Numbered from the stretch's first letter, positions 17,049-26,729 are shown. The stretch is 53,931 nt of DNA from an uncultured Acidobacteriia bacterium (GCA_903909435.1 CAIVVT010000182.1:1-53931); one strand, 5' to 3'. Program-made: numbers and translations. The notes: a model not told the origin generated them from the sequence alone.

Positions 17049-20000
17049 ATGCGGTATATGTTTCTGGGGCTCTTACTGGGATGGTCCGGGTTTGCGTTTG
17101 GGCAGACAAATCTAGCTGCCTTGGGGGGCAGCGTTTTGGATGCCCAATCCAAACCCATCTCGTCCGCTCGCGTACGGTTGCAGTCAAAGGAAACCGGTGC
17201 GGCGCGTGAGACGCTCTCCAGCACCGACGGTCAGTTCGAGCTTTCGAGCGTCCAGCCGGGCGAATACGATCTGGAAATAGCGGCTCCGGGTTTTGCAACG
17301 GCCAAGCGCCCCGTCCGGCTAGAAGTCGGGCAACAAGCGCGAATGGACTTCGCCTTGAACGTCGGCACCGCACAGGAGAAACTCGAGATCGTTGGCCAAG
17401 CTGACATGCTAAAGACCTCAGACGCCAGTCTGGGTGAGGTCGTCGAGTCGAAATCGATCAAGGAACTGCCGCTGAATGGACGCATGTTGCTGGATCTGGC
17501 GCTGACCGTGCCCGGCGCTCACATGAGCCACGGCGCGCAGACCGGCGACATGAACCCGCTTTACTGGCGTCCCGGCCAGCGTTCTGCCATCAGTGTCGGG
17601 GGCAGTCGTCCGAACGCCAACTACTTCCTGGTGGACGGCGCGACGAACACCGACCCGACGTTCAATACGCAGAACATCTCGCTCTCACCCGATGCCGTGC
17701 AGGAGTTCCAGGTCCAGACCGGGAGCTACGCGGCTGAACTGGGCGGAGCGGGCGGTGGACAGATCAACATAGTCACTCGCGGCGGCACATCCCATATGCA
17801 CGGGACTGCGTACGAGTACATGCGCAACAACGCTATGGACGCGCGCAATTACAATGAGATGCCGGGTGGCGATTTCCTGGTCCAACACAACTTCGGTGGC
17901 TCCCTGGGCGGCCCCCTGGTATGCGGGAAGACTTTCTTCTTCGCCAACTACGAAGGCTTCCGCATGAGCGACAAGATGACGATGATCGATACGGTGCCGA
18001 CCCCCCAGGAATCCGGCGGTGATTTCAGCATGGCCGGCACGAACATCTTCAACCCGAACGCCGCGCATGCAAACCCGGGCTACAACCCGGCCAAGCCCAC
18101 CAGTCCGTCCAATCCGCAGATCATTCGGGACCCTTTCGCGAACAATCTGATCCCTGCTGCTTTGCTGAGCCCGGTGGCCACGACCATGCTGAACAACTAC
18201 GTTCCCATGCCCAACATGATGAACGGAATGGGCAGCGGCATGACGATGATGGGCCAACCGACAGTCGTCGGCGCCGGGATGGACTCTAATAACTATCTGG
18301 ACGTCCGCAACGGGCACCATCAGAACGACCAGGGCACGCTGAGGGTGGATCGCGTATTCGACCGCGGAGACAGCGTGATGGCCCGCTTTTCGGTGAGCAG
18401 CGAGAGCGGCTGGATGCCCCAGTACCTGCCGGGGTTCGGTGCGATCCACGACAACCTTTCGCAGAACGCGAATCTGGCCTGGAACCGTGTCGTCTCGCCT
18501 ACTCTAGTCAATACCGCGACGCTGGCCTACTCGCGCCTCTCGATGCACCACACGTCGCAGAACAACGCCGCGAACGACATCGTCTCTCAGTTGGGCATCC
18601 AGGGAGTTGGCTTTGGAGGGCCGGGCGCGTACGGAGCCCCCTGGTTTAATGTTCAGGGCTACTCGGGCATCGGCGACTATTACGCCGCTACGCCCATGCA
18701 CTCCTGGGACACGATCCTCGAAGGCCGTGACAGCCTGTCCTGGCAAGTCGGTCACCACAGTCTCAAGCTCGGCGGCAGTTACCGCTGGTACATCTGGCCG
18801 ATGTGGGGCTTTTTCCAGAACCGCGGCTACTACCAGTTCACCAACGGGTTCACGACGCAGACGGCTACCAACGACAGCACCGGTTCGGCGCTTGCAAGCT
18901 TCCTGCTGGGGCTGCCCGCGGTTCGCCAGCGCCAGGTCGGCATCCCCAGCATGGACTTGCGTCAATGGTATGCGGACGCCTTCGTCCAGGACACCTGGCG
19001 TATCACGCCTCACACCACGCTGGACTTCGGCTTACGCTACGAGTTTATGAGTCCGCTGGTTGACGTAAAGCGCCAATGGAGCAACCTGCTGGTCCAGAAT
19101 GGCACTCTGCAGGCGTTCATCGGCGGGCAGAACGGCATGCCGCGCGGCCTGCTATATCCCAACGAATTGCGCTTCGCGCCGCGCTTTGGTCTAGCGCACC
19201 AACTGCCGAGATTCGGCTTGGTTTTTCGTGCGGCATACGGGATCTTCTACACGCCCGTGGACATGAATACCTGGTGCAATCAGTTGCACAACGTGCCACT
19301 GGTGTTTCCCGAAACGAATCAGAGCGACAACTATATTCCCTCCATCAAGACCTTCAACTTCGCGCAACCGGTGTTGGGTAAAACCGTCGTAAGCTACACC
19401 GCCTTCGACCCGCACGCTCCGGCGCAATACGTTCAGCAGTGGAGCGGTTCGCTGCAAAAGAGCCTGGGGCGCGACACCACGGTCGAGATCGGGTACCAGG
19501 GCGCTCGCGGTTTGCATCTGCAGCGTGCGCACCTGATCAACAACGCCCAGCCTGGGCCGGGTCTGATCCAGCCCCGCCGGCCGTATCACACCGCGTTTTT
19601 CGCTCCCGGCACCGTGTTTCCCACCGGCATCACGGTCCTCAGCAACACCTTCCCGGTCAGCAATGTGAACTACCTGGAGAACACGGCGCGTAGCTGGTAC
19701 GACGCCGGCTATGTGAACGTGCGCCGCCGCTACTCGCACGGCCTCAGCCTGCTCGCCAACTACACCTATTCAAAGAACTTGAGCGATGCGCCGGATTTCC
19801 GCTCGCCCATGTTTGAATCATCTGTCCCACAGAACAACAGCGATCTGAACTCCGAAAAAGGGCCATCCTGCGACGTACGAAATCGCTTCGTGTTGAGCGC
19901 CGTATACGAGATCCAGAGTTGGAAGGCCTGGGCCGTGACCCGCGCCGCCACGCGCAACTGGCGGCTCTCGACCATCTTTCAAGCCCAGAGCGGCTTCCCG

Positions 20001-20408
20001 TTCACCGTGTCCGCTTTCGGCGACACGGCCAATGCGGGCACGGTCCTGGGCGAGAACCCAATCCGCGCGAATTACACCGGAGCGCCGGTGTTTGGCCCCG
20101 GCACGCAGACCGCGCAGCACTGGCTCAACCCGGCCGCTTTTGCGGCTCCGGCCGCGTACACATTCGGCAATGCGGGGCGCAATTCGGTCTACGGCCCCGG
20201 CATGCAGACGCTCGATTTTGCCCTCGTCCGCGACTTCACGGTCACGGAGCGGGCCCGCTTCCAGTTCCGCGCCGAGTTCTTCAACGGACTCAACCACACG
20301 AACCTGGGAACGCCCAACCGCTTCGTGAACACCCCACAGTTTGGCAGCATTACCGAGGCCGCTACCCCGGGCCGCCAGATTCAGTTGAGTGCCAGGATCA
20401 GTCTTTAG
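17049..20408 (+). CDS. TonB-dependent receptor-like protein with Met-rich segment
   Basis: A 1119-residue outer-membrane protein of the acidobacterial OAR/CarbD-TonB class. The order is a signal peptide (1-19, ending FAFGQ), a carboxypeptidase-regulatory-like domain (about 25-105), a plug (about 115-240, with ELPLNGR and NYFLVDGATN), and a beta-barrel to the C-terminus. Typical markers include GGQINIVTRGGTS, GGSLGGPL and DTWRITPHTTLDFGLRYEF. Around residues 386-405 there is a striking PMPNMMNGMGSGMTMMG stretch with 7 Met in 17 residues. Met and His are also frequent in the nearby extracellular-looking region, hinting at soft-metal binding such as Cu(I); that is inference. A strong hairpin follows at 20425. 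Confidence 0.88.
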   Translation: MRYMFLGLLLGWSGFAFGQTNLAALGGSVLDAQSKPISSARVRLQSKETGAARETLSSTDGQFELSSVQPGEYDLEIAAPGFATAKRPVRLEVGQQARMDFALNVGTAQEKLEIVGQADMLKTSDASLGEVVESKSIKELPLNGRMLLDLALTVPGAHMSHGAQTGDMNPLYWRPGQRSAISVGGSRPNANYFLVDGATNTDPTFNTQNISLSPDAVQEFQVQTGSYAAELGGAGGGQINIVTRGGTSHMHGTAYEYMRNNAMDARNYNEMPGGDFLVQHNFGGSLGGPLVCGKTFFFANYEGFRMSDKMTMIDTVPTPQESGGDFSMAGTNIFNPNAAHANPGYNPAKPTSPSNPQIIRDPFANNLIPAALLSPVATTMLNNYVPMPNMMNGMGSGMTMMGQPTVVGAGMDSNNYLDVRNGHHQNDQGTLRVDRVFDRGDSVMARFSVSSESGWMPQYLPGFGAIHDNLSQNANLAWNRVVSPTLVNTATLAYSRLSMHHTSQNNAANDIVSQLGIQGVGFGGPGAYGAPWFNVQGYSGIGDYYAATPMHSWDTILEGRDSLSWQVGHHSLKLGGSYRWYIWPMWGFFQNRGYYQFTNGFTTQTATNDSTGSALASFLLGLPAVRQRQVGIPSMDLRQWYADAFVQDTWRITPHTTLDFGLRYEFMSPLVDVKRQWSNLLVQNGTLQAFIGGQNGMPRGLLYPNELRFAPRFGLAHQLPRFGLVFRAAYGIFYTPVDMNTWCNQLHNVPLVFPETNQSDNYIPSIKTFNFAQPVLGKTVVSYTAFDPHAPAQYVQQWSGSLQKSLGRDTTVEIGYQGARGLHLQRAHLINNAQPGPGLIQPRRPYHTAFFAPGTVFPTGITVLSNTFPVSNVNYLENTARSWYDAGYVNVRRRYSHGLSLLANYTYSKNLSDAPDFRSPMFESSVPQNNSDLNSEKGPSCDVRNRFVLSAVYEIQSWKAWAVTRAATRNWRLSTIFQAQSGFPFTVSAFGDTANAGTVLGENPIRANYTGAPVFGPGTQTAQHWLNPAAFAAPAAYTFGNAGRNSVYGPGMQTLDFALVRDFTVTERARFQFRAEFFNGLNHTNLGTPNRFVNTPQFGSITEAATPGRQIQLSARISL

Positions 20409-20424
20409 GTTGACCCCTTTTCAG

Positions 20425-20454
20425 ACCCGGTCGCCCTGTCATGGACGACCGGGT
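20425..20454. terminator. Bidirectional intrinsic terminator between convergent genes
   Basis: The arms ACCCGGTCG and CGACCGGGT (9 bp, perfect) flank a 12-base loop. ATTCTT follows on the plus strand and a T-containing tract (TGAAAAGG) follows on the minus strand. It sits between the TonB receptor stop (20408) and the serine hydrolase stop (20485), so it can serve both genes. Confidence 0.65.
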
Positions 20455-20484
20455 ATTCTTCCATCCCGCCCACTGCGATGAACT

Positions 20485-21831
20485 CTACTTCGCTGGAATT
20501 GCCGCTTTTCGCACAGCCTTCACGTCCTGCCCGCCCTGGTGCAGCACTAGGTGCGTCACTTCGCCCTTATCGTTCCTGAAGAATTCCACCTGCGCGTCCA
20601 CGACCTTCAGAAAGAACTTTGTCTCCGACTCCGCAAAGACGGGCACTTTGGGCTGGCCCGTCGCCTGCGTCATGAGGTGATCTCCCTCCACGGTCATGAC
20701 AATCTGAAACGTCGGCGAAATCTCGTAGCTGCCGGCATACTCCGCTAGCGTCTTCGGAGCCAAGGTAATCTCCTTGCGCTCGTGGGCCAGCACCACCTTT
20801 TCGCCCATCGCCACGGAAGCCAGTTGGTTTGCAATCTCTCCCGGTGCGCCGCCATTCAGGTTGCCCAGCACCACTACGACCAGCTTGCTCCCTGGATAGT
20901 AGGACACTTGTGTGTTGAAGCCCTCGATGCCGCCGCCGTGCTCAATTACCTTGTGGGCGCCTTCGCCGTGGACCGAAAGTCCGAAGGCATAGTCGCTCTT
21001 GAAGGGCGTCGTCAGCTTGACCAGCGATTCCGGCTTCAGTACCTTGCCGCCGAACAGTCCCTGTTCCCAGCGCAGCAAATCCTCGGTTGTGGAATATAGC
21101 GCGCCCGCCGCATGCGGGATGCTCATGTGGACGAACCCGGCGTTTTGAGGACCTGTCGGACCTGGCGAATAGCCTGCCGCGCGACGCCTGATGATCTCGG
21201 CATTCGAGTCGTACCCCGAAGCGTTCATCGCTAGCGGCTGGAAGATATTCTCCCTGACGAATTTCGCATAGCTTTCCCCGGTGATCTTCTCGATCAGATA
21301 GCCGAGCAGCACGTAGCCCGAATTGCTGTAATTCCACTTTTCGCCCGGTTGGAATTCGAGCGGCTTGTCGCGAAACCGCGCGACGAGTTTCTCCGGCGTA
21401 GTCGGCTGCGCCTCGGTCGGAGCGTAGTCGGGGAAGCTGGTGAAACTTGGGATGCCCGAGGTGTGATTCAGCAGGTGGTAAATCGTCACCTTGTCCCAGG
21501 CGGCCGGAGCGTCCGCAATGTACTTCTTGACGGGATCGGTTACGCTCAACTTGCCGCGCTCTTCCAGCAACAGGATGGAAGTGGCAGTGAATTGCTTGGT
21601 CACCGAGCCCAAACGGAACTTTGTAGTCGGCGTGTTTGGAATATCCCATTCAAGATTCGCCGAGCCGTAGCCCTTGCTCAGGAGGATGACGCCATCGCGC
21701 GCCACCAGCGCGGAGCCCATAAACTGCCTGGCGGCGACGTAGCTCTGGACGACCTGCTCCATGCGGGCGACATTGTCCTGGGCCAGACAAGTTCCTGCTA
21801 CCAAGATCAGTGAAAGCCATCGGTGCATCAT
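20485..21831 (-). CDS. Secreted serine hydrolase (class C beta-lactamase / D-Ala peptidase fold)
   Basis: A 448-residue protein starting at ATG 21831, chosen for AAGGGA about seven bases upstream; a frame extension to 21864 lacks a ribosome site. After a signal peptide (ending CLAQ) the penicillin-binding fold motifs appear in order: S76-V-T-K79 (nucleophile and general base), Y168-S-N170, and H298-G-G300 in place of KTG. About 100 further residues form a C-terminal beta domain like that of many S12-family hydrolases. It could act as an esterase, D-aminopeptidase or peptidoglycan-related hydrolase; beta-lactam hydrolysis is possible but not shown. It follows the VWFA gene on the same strand after a 123-bp gap. 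Confidence 0.9.
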   Translation of the reverse strand: MMHRWLSLILVAGTCLAQDNVARMEQVVQSYVAARQFMGSALVARDGVILLSKGYGSANLEWDIPNTPTTKFRLGSVTKQFTATSILLLEERGKLSVTDPVKKYIADAPAAWDKVTIYHLLNHTSGIPSFTSFPDYAPTEAQPTTPEKLVARFRDKPLEFQPGEKWNYSNSGYVLLGYLIEKITGESYAKFVRENIFQPLAMNASGYDSNAEIIRRRAAGYSPGPTGPQNAGFVHMSIPHAAGALYSTTEDLLRWEQGLFGGKVLKPESLVKLTTPFKSDYAFGLSVHGEGAHKVIEHGGGIEGFNTQVSYYPGSKLVVVVLGNLNGGAPGEIANQLASVAMGEKVVLAHERKEITLAPKTLAEYAGSYEISPTFQIVMTVEGDHLMTQATGQPKVPVFAESETKFFLKVVDAQVEFFRNDKGEVTHLVLHQGGQDVKAVRKAAIPAK

Positions 21832-21954
21832 GGGAATCCCTTCAAATCGCGCTTCCCGGCTCATCTCATTCGTGAGCCGGCGCTAACAAGGACAAACGTC
21901 TCAGCGCATAATAAGTTCTCGCCAAACGCAAACACCGCTTCATTTTGCGGTTTT

Positions 21955-24237
21955 CTAGCCACCGTCCCGCACCGTCAGCCGGGCCCATCTCCAGGCCAGT
22001 TGCGGCTTCTTCGCCGTGCGACTCTCGACGTCCACGCGTAGCAGGTATTCGCCCGCTGCGAGCCCCGCCGGAATGTCGATTTCTCCCCGTGTGAAGAATT
22101 GCGCGGCGTTTTTCCTGGCGTCGCTGACGACGGGTGCGCTGGGCGACTCCGCTATCTGTTCGGCGTCCCGAAACAGCCGTGTGCGGAGCGTCAGACCGCG
22201 GTCGCCGGTTGACGCCGCACCCGGTGCGCGCAGCACCTGGAAGGCGAATGCCGCCCTTTGTCCAGGGATGAAATAGGACGGCCCGGAAGCAGGTACGACC
22301 ACGTCGTAGTCTCCCCGTTCGCCTGCGATGACCAGCCCCGACAGCACGATGCTGCGGCCCTTGACTTGGGGCACGTCCACGAAGTCGCTGGCGCTGCCGA
22401 TCTTGCCGGTGCTCTCGTCGCTGCACGCCACGCGCATCTGGTATGGTCCTGGCTTGGGGACCTCGATCAACGTCGTGTAGATCAGCCCGTACTTCAGCGC
22501 CCGTTGGTAGCCCTCTGCATTCAGGTCCACGCGCAGATGTTCGTCGATCCCGCCAACCAACTGCTCTCCGCTCACGGCGAAGGCGCGCGCCAGTAGGTGG
22601 ATCACGCCTGTCAGGTGCTGCGGCGGCCCGGTGAGCTTCAGTGTCCGGCCGTCGATGTTCACCTCGGTTCGCAGAAACGACTGGTTCTTCTTCGCGTTGA
22701 GGAACGCCGCACGCACCTCTACGCCTACACCCTGCGACTGGAACGGCGACTCGAGCGCGCTAAGCAACTCCGGACGATCCCCGCGCTCGGCACGGGTGGC
22801 ATCCTCGTCGGAGATACCGAAGAAGCCGGAATGCGTGCGCACCTTCAACCCGGATCGCAGCACTTCGATCTTCACGCGGTGGTAGATTCGCCCCCCGTGT
22901 TCGTCGGGTCGAAGAACCTCCGCGGCCGGTGTAAAGCCGAGCACATAGTAGCCCTGCTGGTCGTTGACCACTCGTTCCAGACCGGCGTCGATGCGGTTGC
23001 TTTCGGTCACCATGAAGCCGCCAGTCTGGCTGGTCAGGAAGATTCCACCCCACTGGTTTTCTATCTGTTCGGCGTATCGTTTCTGCATCTTCTGGCCAAT
23101 CTTCAACCGGGTGGAATCCCCATAGGCCTCGGCTGCGTTGTCGGCGGTATTCGCTGCGGCGCCCGGCATAGCCACAGAAGTCGGTGGCGCCTTACCTCCC
23201 GGAATGGTGGCTGCGTCGGCGCCTTCACTTGCCCCGAGGGGCAGTTGGACTTGATCCTGGGCGGTGGCTACCAGTGAATTGATGCGGCGAGTATCGATGG
23301 CGTAGAGCACTACGCCGCTGCGCGTGGATTCGTCCACGAGGCGCCGCATACTGCTCAGGATCGGACCGCCAAACATCCCGCTGCCTGTGGCGGTCGACGA
23401 GTCTCCCGGGCTGGTCAGTTCATCCGGTGTGGCCAGGGGCATGTGATCGGAGAGAACGACCACCGACTTGCGCCCGGGCAGGCTGGTCATGCCGTGGACC
23501 AGGCGGCGCAGCGAGTCGGTCGCTAGCAGAGTGAACCGCATCACGCGATCGATTTCGTTCTCCTGGCGCATGTATTGTTCGCCAGGGCTCGTAGCGTTCA
23601 GCGCGTCTCTGACGGGCGTGTAGGCGTCCATCTCGCCGCCTCCGCGCGGGTTCCAGCGCACCTGGTCTGCTGCGGCCAGCAACATGCGGCGGTCCTGCGT
23701 GAAGTCCTGCAATGCGCCCAGGCCCGCACTGGCGCGTACGATCGCGATCAGGTCCCCCGGCTGCAGTTGCCTTTCGATAAACTTGCGCAGACCGCTACGC
23801 ACGTTGGGCACGCTCTCGGCCGACATGTTGAAGTCGTCCACGAACAGCACGACCGTCCGCCGGACTTCCTCGGGCTTCAACGCCGACGGCGGCATGTAGG
23901 GGCGTGACGCTTCGATTTTGCGGTGGAGTTTGTCGGGCGCCAGAGCCTCCGGTAAGGCAGCTTTCAGCCCCGCGCCAGACACATGTCCTCCCGCAGCGAC
24001 ATACTCGCATAACCGAATTTCCTGCGGCTTACCGTCCAGCAGAATGCGAAAATCCTGGAGCTTCAGGTCGCTGGGCCGCTCTCCTTTCGCACCGGTCACG
24101 ATGGCATCCAGTTGAACGAGATTGGACGAAATCCGGAAGGTCAACTCGTCCCGCGCAGCGGAAGGCGCTTGTGGCAGGGCCGGCATCAACCCGAACAGCG
24201 CGACCAAGAGCGCAGCGTTTTTCTCGATTCCTGGCAA
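21955..24237 (-). CDS. VWFA-related acidobacterial secreted protein
   Basis: About 760 residues. I place the start at the TTG at 24237 because a perfect GGAGG lies six bases upstream; the open frame extends to 24321 without such a site. A signal-like segment (NAALLVALFGLMPALP) is followed by the diagnostic opening FRISSNLVQLDAIV and the DFRILLDGKPQEI strand. A von Willebrand A fold comes next, with a metal site of D-x-N-x-S type (D135, N137, S139; VVLFVDDFNMS) and SLPGRKSVVVLSDH. The C-terminal half is beta-rich and ends LAWRWARLTV. It matches the VWFA-related family known mainly from Acidobacteriota. Function is unknown, probably extracytoplasmic protein interaction. Confidence 0.87.
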   Translation of the reverse strand: MPGIEKNAALLVALFGLMPALPQAPSAARDELTFRISSNLVQLDAIVTGAKGERPSDLKLQDFRILLDGKPQEIRLCEYVAAGGHVSGAGLKAALPEALAPDKLHRKIEASRPYMPPSALKPEEVRRTVVLFVDDFNMSAESVPNVRSGLRKFIERQLQPGDLIAIVRASAGLGALQDFTQDRRMLLAAADQVRWNPRGGGEMDAYTPVRDALNATSPGEQYMRQENEIDRVMRFTLLATDSLRRLVHGMTSLPGRKSVVVLSDHMPLATPDELTSPGDSSTATGSGMFGGPILSSMRRLVDESTRSGVVLYAIDTRRINSLVATAQDQVQLPLGASEGADAATIPGGKAPPTSVAMPGAAANTADNAAEAYGDSTRLKIGQKMQKRYAEQIENQWGGIFLTSQTGGFMVTESNRIDAGLERVVNDQQGYYVLGFTPAAEVLRPDEHGGRIYHRVKIEVLRSGLKVRTHSGFFGISDEDATRAERGDRPELLSALESPFQSQGVGVEVRAAFLNAKKNQSFLRTEVNIDGRTLKLTGPPQHLTGVIHLLARAFAVSGEQLVGGIDEHLRVDLNAEGYQRALKYGLIYTTLIEVPKPGPYQMRVACSDESTGKIGSASDFVDVPQVKGRSIVLSGLVIAGERGDYDVVVPASGPSYFIPGQRAAFAFQVLRAPGAASTGDRGLTLRTRLFRDAEQIAESPSAPVVSDARKNAAQFFTRGEIDIPAGLAAGEYLLRVDVESRTAKKPQLAWRWARLTVRDGG

Positions 24238-24471
24238 GGGGAGCCTCCGAAGCGCAGCGCCGGGCGGTAGTCTCAGCTTCCGTCGGTCTGCCGCCCTTCC
24301 TCGGTGAAGTATACGCTTCAAGCCGTTCCGCCGTTCCTAGCCACCCGCTTGGGCCTCTCCATATGGAAACTCGCCAACCGCGCTCTCTGACCGGGGGACT
24401 GTGTAGCGAGCGCTTGGCGTCGGCTCGCTTCGGGCCTTGCCATTGCCCGGGAATGAGCGCAACATTTCCCC

Positions 24472-24861
24472 ATGTCCTCCCAGTTCAGGCTAGGCGAGTG
24501 CGCAGCGACGGCCTTCGTTCCCACGCGAAACCCCGCTCGTGCGATGGAGTACTACGAGCGAACCCTCGGTCTGAATCTGGTCAGTTCCGAACTCCCGTTC
24601 GCGTTGGTGTTCGATCTCCAAGGGACCACGCTGCGTCTCACCCAGGTCGACGAACTGTCGCCGGCTCCATACACGGTCCTGGGCTGGAGCGTGCCCGATA
24701 TCGCAGCGGCTGCGCTAGTTCTGATGCAGACCGGCGTGGTGTTCCAGCGCTACCCGGGAATGGAGCAGGATGATCTCGGGATTTGGACGTCGCCCAGCGG
24801 AGCGAAAGTCGCCTGGTTCAAGGACCCGGATAGGAATACCTTGAGCATTTCACAACAATAA
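24472..24861 (+). CDS. VOC-superfamily (glyoxalase-like) protein
   Basis: A 129-residue single-domain protein of the vicinal-oxygen-chelate fold. It has FVPTRNPARAMEYYERTLGL (first beta-alpha unit), LVFDLQGTTLRL, VLGWSVPDI, and a C-terminal GAKVAWFKDPDRNTLSI strand whose D-P-D-x-N pattern is typical. Members include glyoxalase I, dioxygenases and antibiotic-binding proteins. The metal-ligand set is not obvious here, so the reaction cannot be named. No ribosome site precedes the ATG. It is divergent from the VWFA gene. Confidence 0.82.
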   Translation: MSSQFRLGECAATAFVPTRNPARAMEYYERTLGLNLVSSELPFALVFDLQGTTLRLTQVDELSPAPYTVLGWSVPDIAAAALVLMQTGVVFQRYPGMEQDDLGIWTSPSGAKVAWFKDPDRNTLSISQQ

Positions 24862-25085
24862 CGTCCCTTCTTCGACCTTAGTAGCTGCCAATTCTCGGAT
24901 CGGCCGTTCGCCCATAGCCAGGCCTCTGCATCCACCGCGCGTGTCCGCCCATGGGCTTGCGGCACCGCCGGTGCAGAGTAGTCAGATCCTCAGCGCATAG
25001 TCCTTCCGCCAAATCGAACAGAATAGTGCACTCCACTGCAACGAATTACTTGACTTCCCCGTCCAGCTTGCCGAGAATTGGACCC

Positions 25086-25862
25086 ATGAATTTGTCGCCG
25101 ATAACCGCGGATTCTGTCGTCATCACAGTTGTTTATACGATTCTGCTGTTGTGGGGTGTCTGGGTTGGCGTACGGCAGGTCTACCAGGGGTTTTACCAGC
25201 CCAAGTCGCTACTGAACCCGCTTTTCGGCAACCGTCAGGCGATCAAGATCTTCACATTTCACCTTTTCGTCGTCTCGCTGGACCTATTCGTTTGCGGGCC
25301 CGTTTCGCTCCACTACAAAAGCCGGCTATGGTACTGGGGCGGTCGCATAGCACTGCTCTCCTCGTCCTTCCCGCTGGCTTCCTACTTCAACCGCAATCCG
25401 CAGTCGTTCGGCAAGTTCATCGGCTATTGGGTTCGCTTTCGCAACTTCTTTGAAATCGGGCTGCACGTGCTGGTAGCCTCGATTGCTCTGAACTGGTTCA
25501 ACTACTACGGGCTGCTGTACTGGCTGGTGGCCTACCGCTATCTCGACGTAGGCCCACGGCGCCTTTTCCAGACCTTCTACAACACGCCCGCGAAGCTGGC
25601 GGCGCGTCCCTGGGCGCCGACCCTCAATTGGGTGGTCATCACCACGATCTATGTGCTGACGGCAATCGCTATCTACCATCGCAAAGTCATCTTTGCCGCG
25701 CCGCCGGATGAGGCTTTGCCGGAGCACGTGGCGGAGGCATTCGAGGTTCTGCTTGTAGGCGGCATCAACGTTGCGGTCGGATTGATCAGCTGGGGCATGA
25801 TGCGCAAATACACTGGGCCTGGCCCGGGCGCGGACTTGATTCCACCGGGTGCGCCGAAATGA
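25086..25862 (+). CDS. Uncharacterised polytopic membrane protein
   Basis: A 258-residue protein from the ATG at 25086; the frame is open further upstream but the added residues look non-coding. About six hydrophobic segments are visible, including SVVITVVYTILLLWGVWVG, IFTFHLFVVSLDLFVCGPV, IGLHVLVASIALNWF, WVVITTIYVLTAIAIY and VLLVGGINVAVGLISWG. Between them are aromatic- and Arg-rich loops (FNRNPQSFGKFIGYWVRFRN, YRYLDVGPRRLFQTFYN). The C-terminus is a Gly/Pro tail. I do not recognise the family. It is followed after 93 bp by an NTF2-like gene on the same strand, so the two probably work together. Confidence 0.7.
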   Translation: MNLSPITADSVVITVVYTILLLWGVWVGVRQVYQGFYQPKSLLNPLFGNRQAIKIFTFHLFVVSLDLFVCGPVSLHYKSRLWYWGGRIALLSSSFPLASYFNRNPQSFGKFIGYWVRFRNFFEIGLHVLVASIALNWFNYYGLLYWLVAYRYLDVGPRRLFQTFYNTPAKLAARPWAPTLNWVVITTIYVLTAIAIYHRKVIFAAPPDEALPEHVAEAFEVLLVGGINVAVGLISWGMMRKYTGPGPGADLIPPGAPK

Positions 25863-25955
25863 GACCCCTCTGGGACCGCCGATCCGCAGATCGGCGCGTG
25901 CTCGCCCGGAACGCCCGTTTCCGGATGGGACTGACGAACTTAAGGAGGAAATGCA

Positions 25956-26648
25956 ATGTATAAGAATCTCGACATCACCAAGTCGAATCTCGGAATCGAC
26001 AAACTGCTCGCGGTGACCACGAATCCGCGACACCGCTACATCCTTTTGAACTACGCCCGTCATCGCTTCCTGGAGTTCTCAGGCCGCTACGACGAGCTGA
26101 TCAACGACGAAATGTACGTTGAAAACCCGATCTACAACCTGCATGCTCTCGGTTTCAACACCACCATTTCGGGCCGGGATAACGTGCGTAAGCTGTATAG
26201 GTTCTGGGCCGAGACCAACCAGACGATCTTCTACGGCGAGAACGAGCAAGTGGCGGTCGCTGACAATTTTGTGTGCTCCACCGTCACGGCCTACCAGCAG
26301 GTGTGGGGCGGATCCATCTTGTCCTCAAAGGTGATGGGCATCTTGCCGAAGGGCCTCTCCAAGGACCTGCTGCTCAAGATGCTGGATGTGCAAGGGATCA
26401 AGGCCGACGAGAACCACATGTACCTGTACACGAATCTCGAGGAGACCATCTGGCCGTATGACGACCGCTGCCGGCTGATGCGGGAAGACGTGCTGGAGCC
26501 CGATCCGGCTGCGGCGAAGATCATCAAGCTTGATCCGGCTGACGTTTTGACCACCGCGCAAGCCGAGAAACTACTTGCACCGCTGATCCAGCCTCTACCG
26601 AATTTCGACGAGTACGTACTGGGCAAGACGAAAGCGGCCGGCAACTGA
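25956..26648 (+). CDS. NTF2/SnoaL-like protein of unknown function
   Basis: A 230-residue cytoplasmic protein with no signal peptide. The start is firm: TAAGGAGG lies seven bases before the ATG, the best ribosome site in the window. Residues about 30-140 have the helix-helix-strand order of NTF2/SnoaL-like proteins: a short helix pair ending GRYDELINDEMYVENP, a GRDNVRKLYRFW helix, then strands ending VCSTVTAYQQVWG. Such folds often bind small hydrophobic molecules or act as ketosteroid-isomerase-like enzymes. The remaining 90 residues are unassigned. It is paired with the membrane protein gene just upstream. Fold is moderately supported; function unknown. Confidence 0.72.
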   Translation: MYKNLDITKSNLGIDKLLAVTTNPRHRYILLNYARHRFLEFSGRYDELINDEMYVENPIYNLHALGFNTTISGRDNVRKLYRFWAETNQTIFYGENEQVAVADNFVCSTVTAYQQVWGGSILSSKVMGILPKGLSKDLLLKMLDVQGIKADENHMYLYTNLEETIWPYDDRCRLMREDVLEPDPAAAKIIKLDPADVLTTAQAEKLLAPLIQPLPNFDEYVLGKTKAAGN

Positions 26649-26729
26649 GGACTGAGTGCGGTGGCGCGCCCGGGCTGCGACGGCGCTCCAGGGGACGGTT
26701 TGTTCCGGTGTCGCCGCCCCACATTAGGA

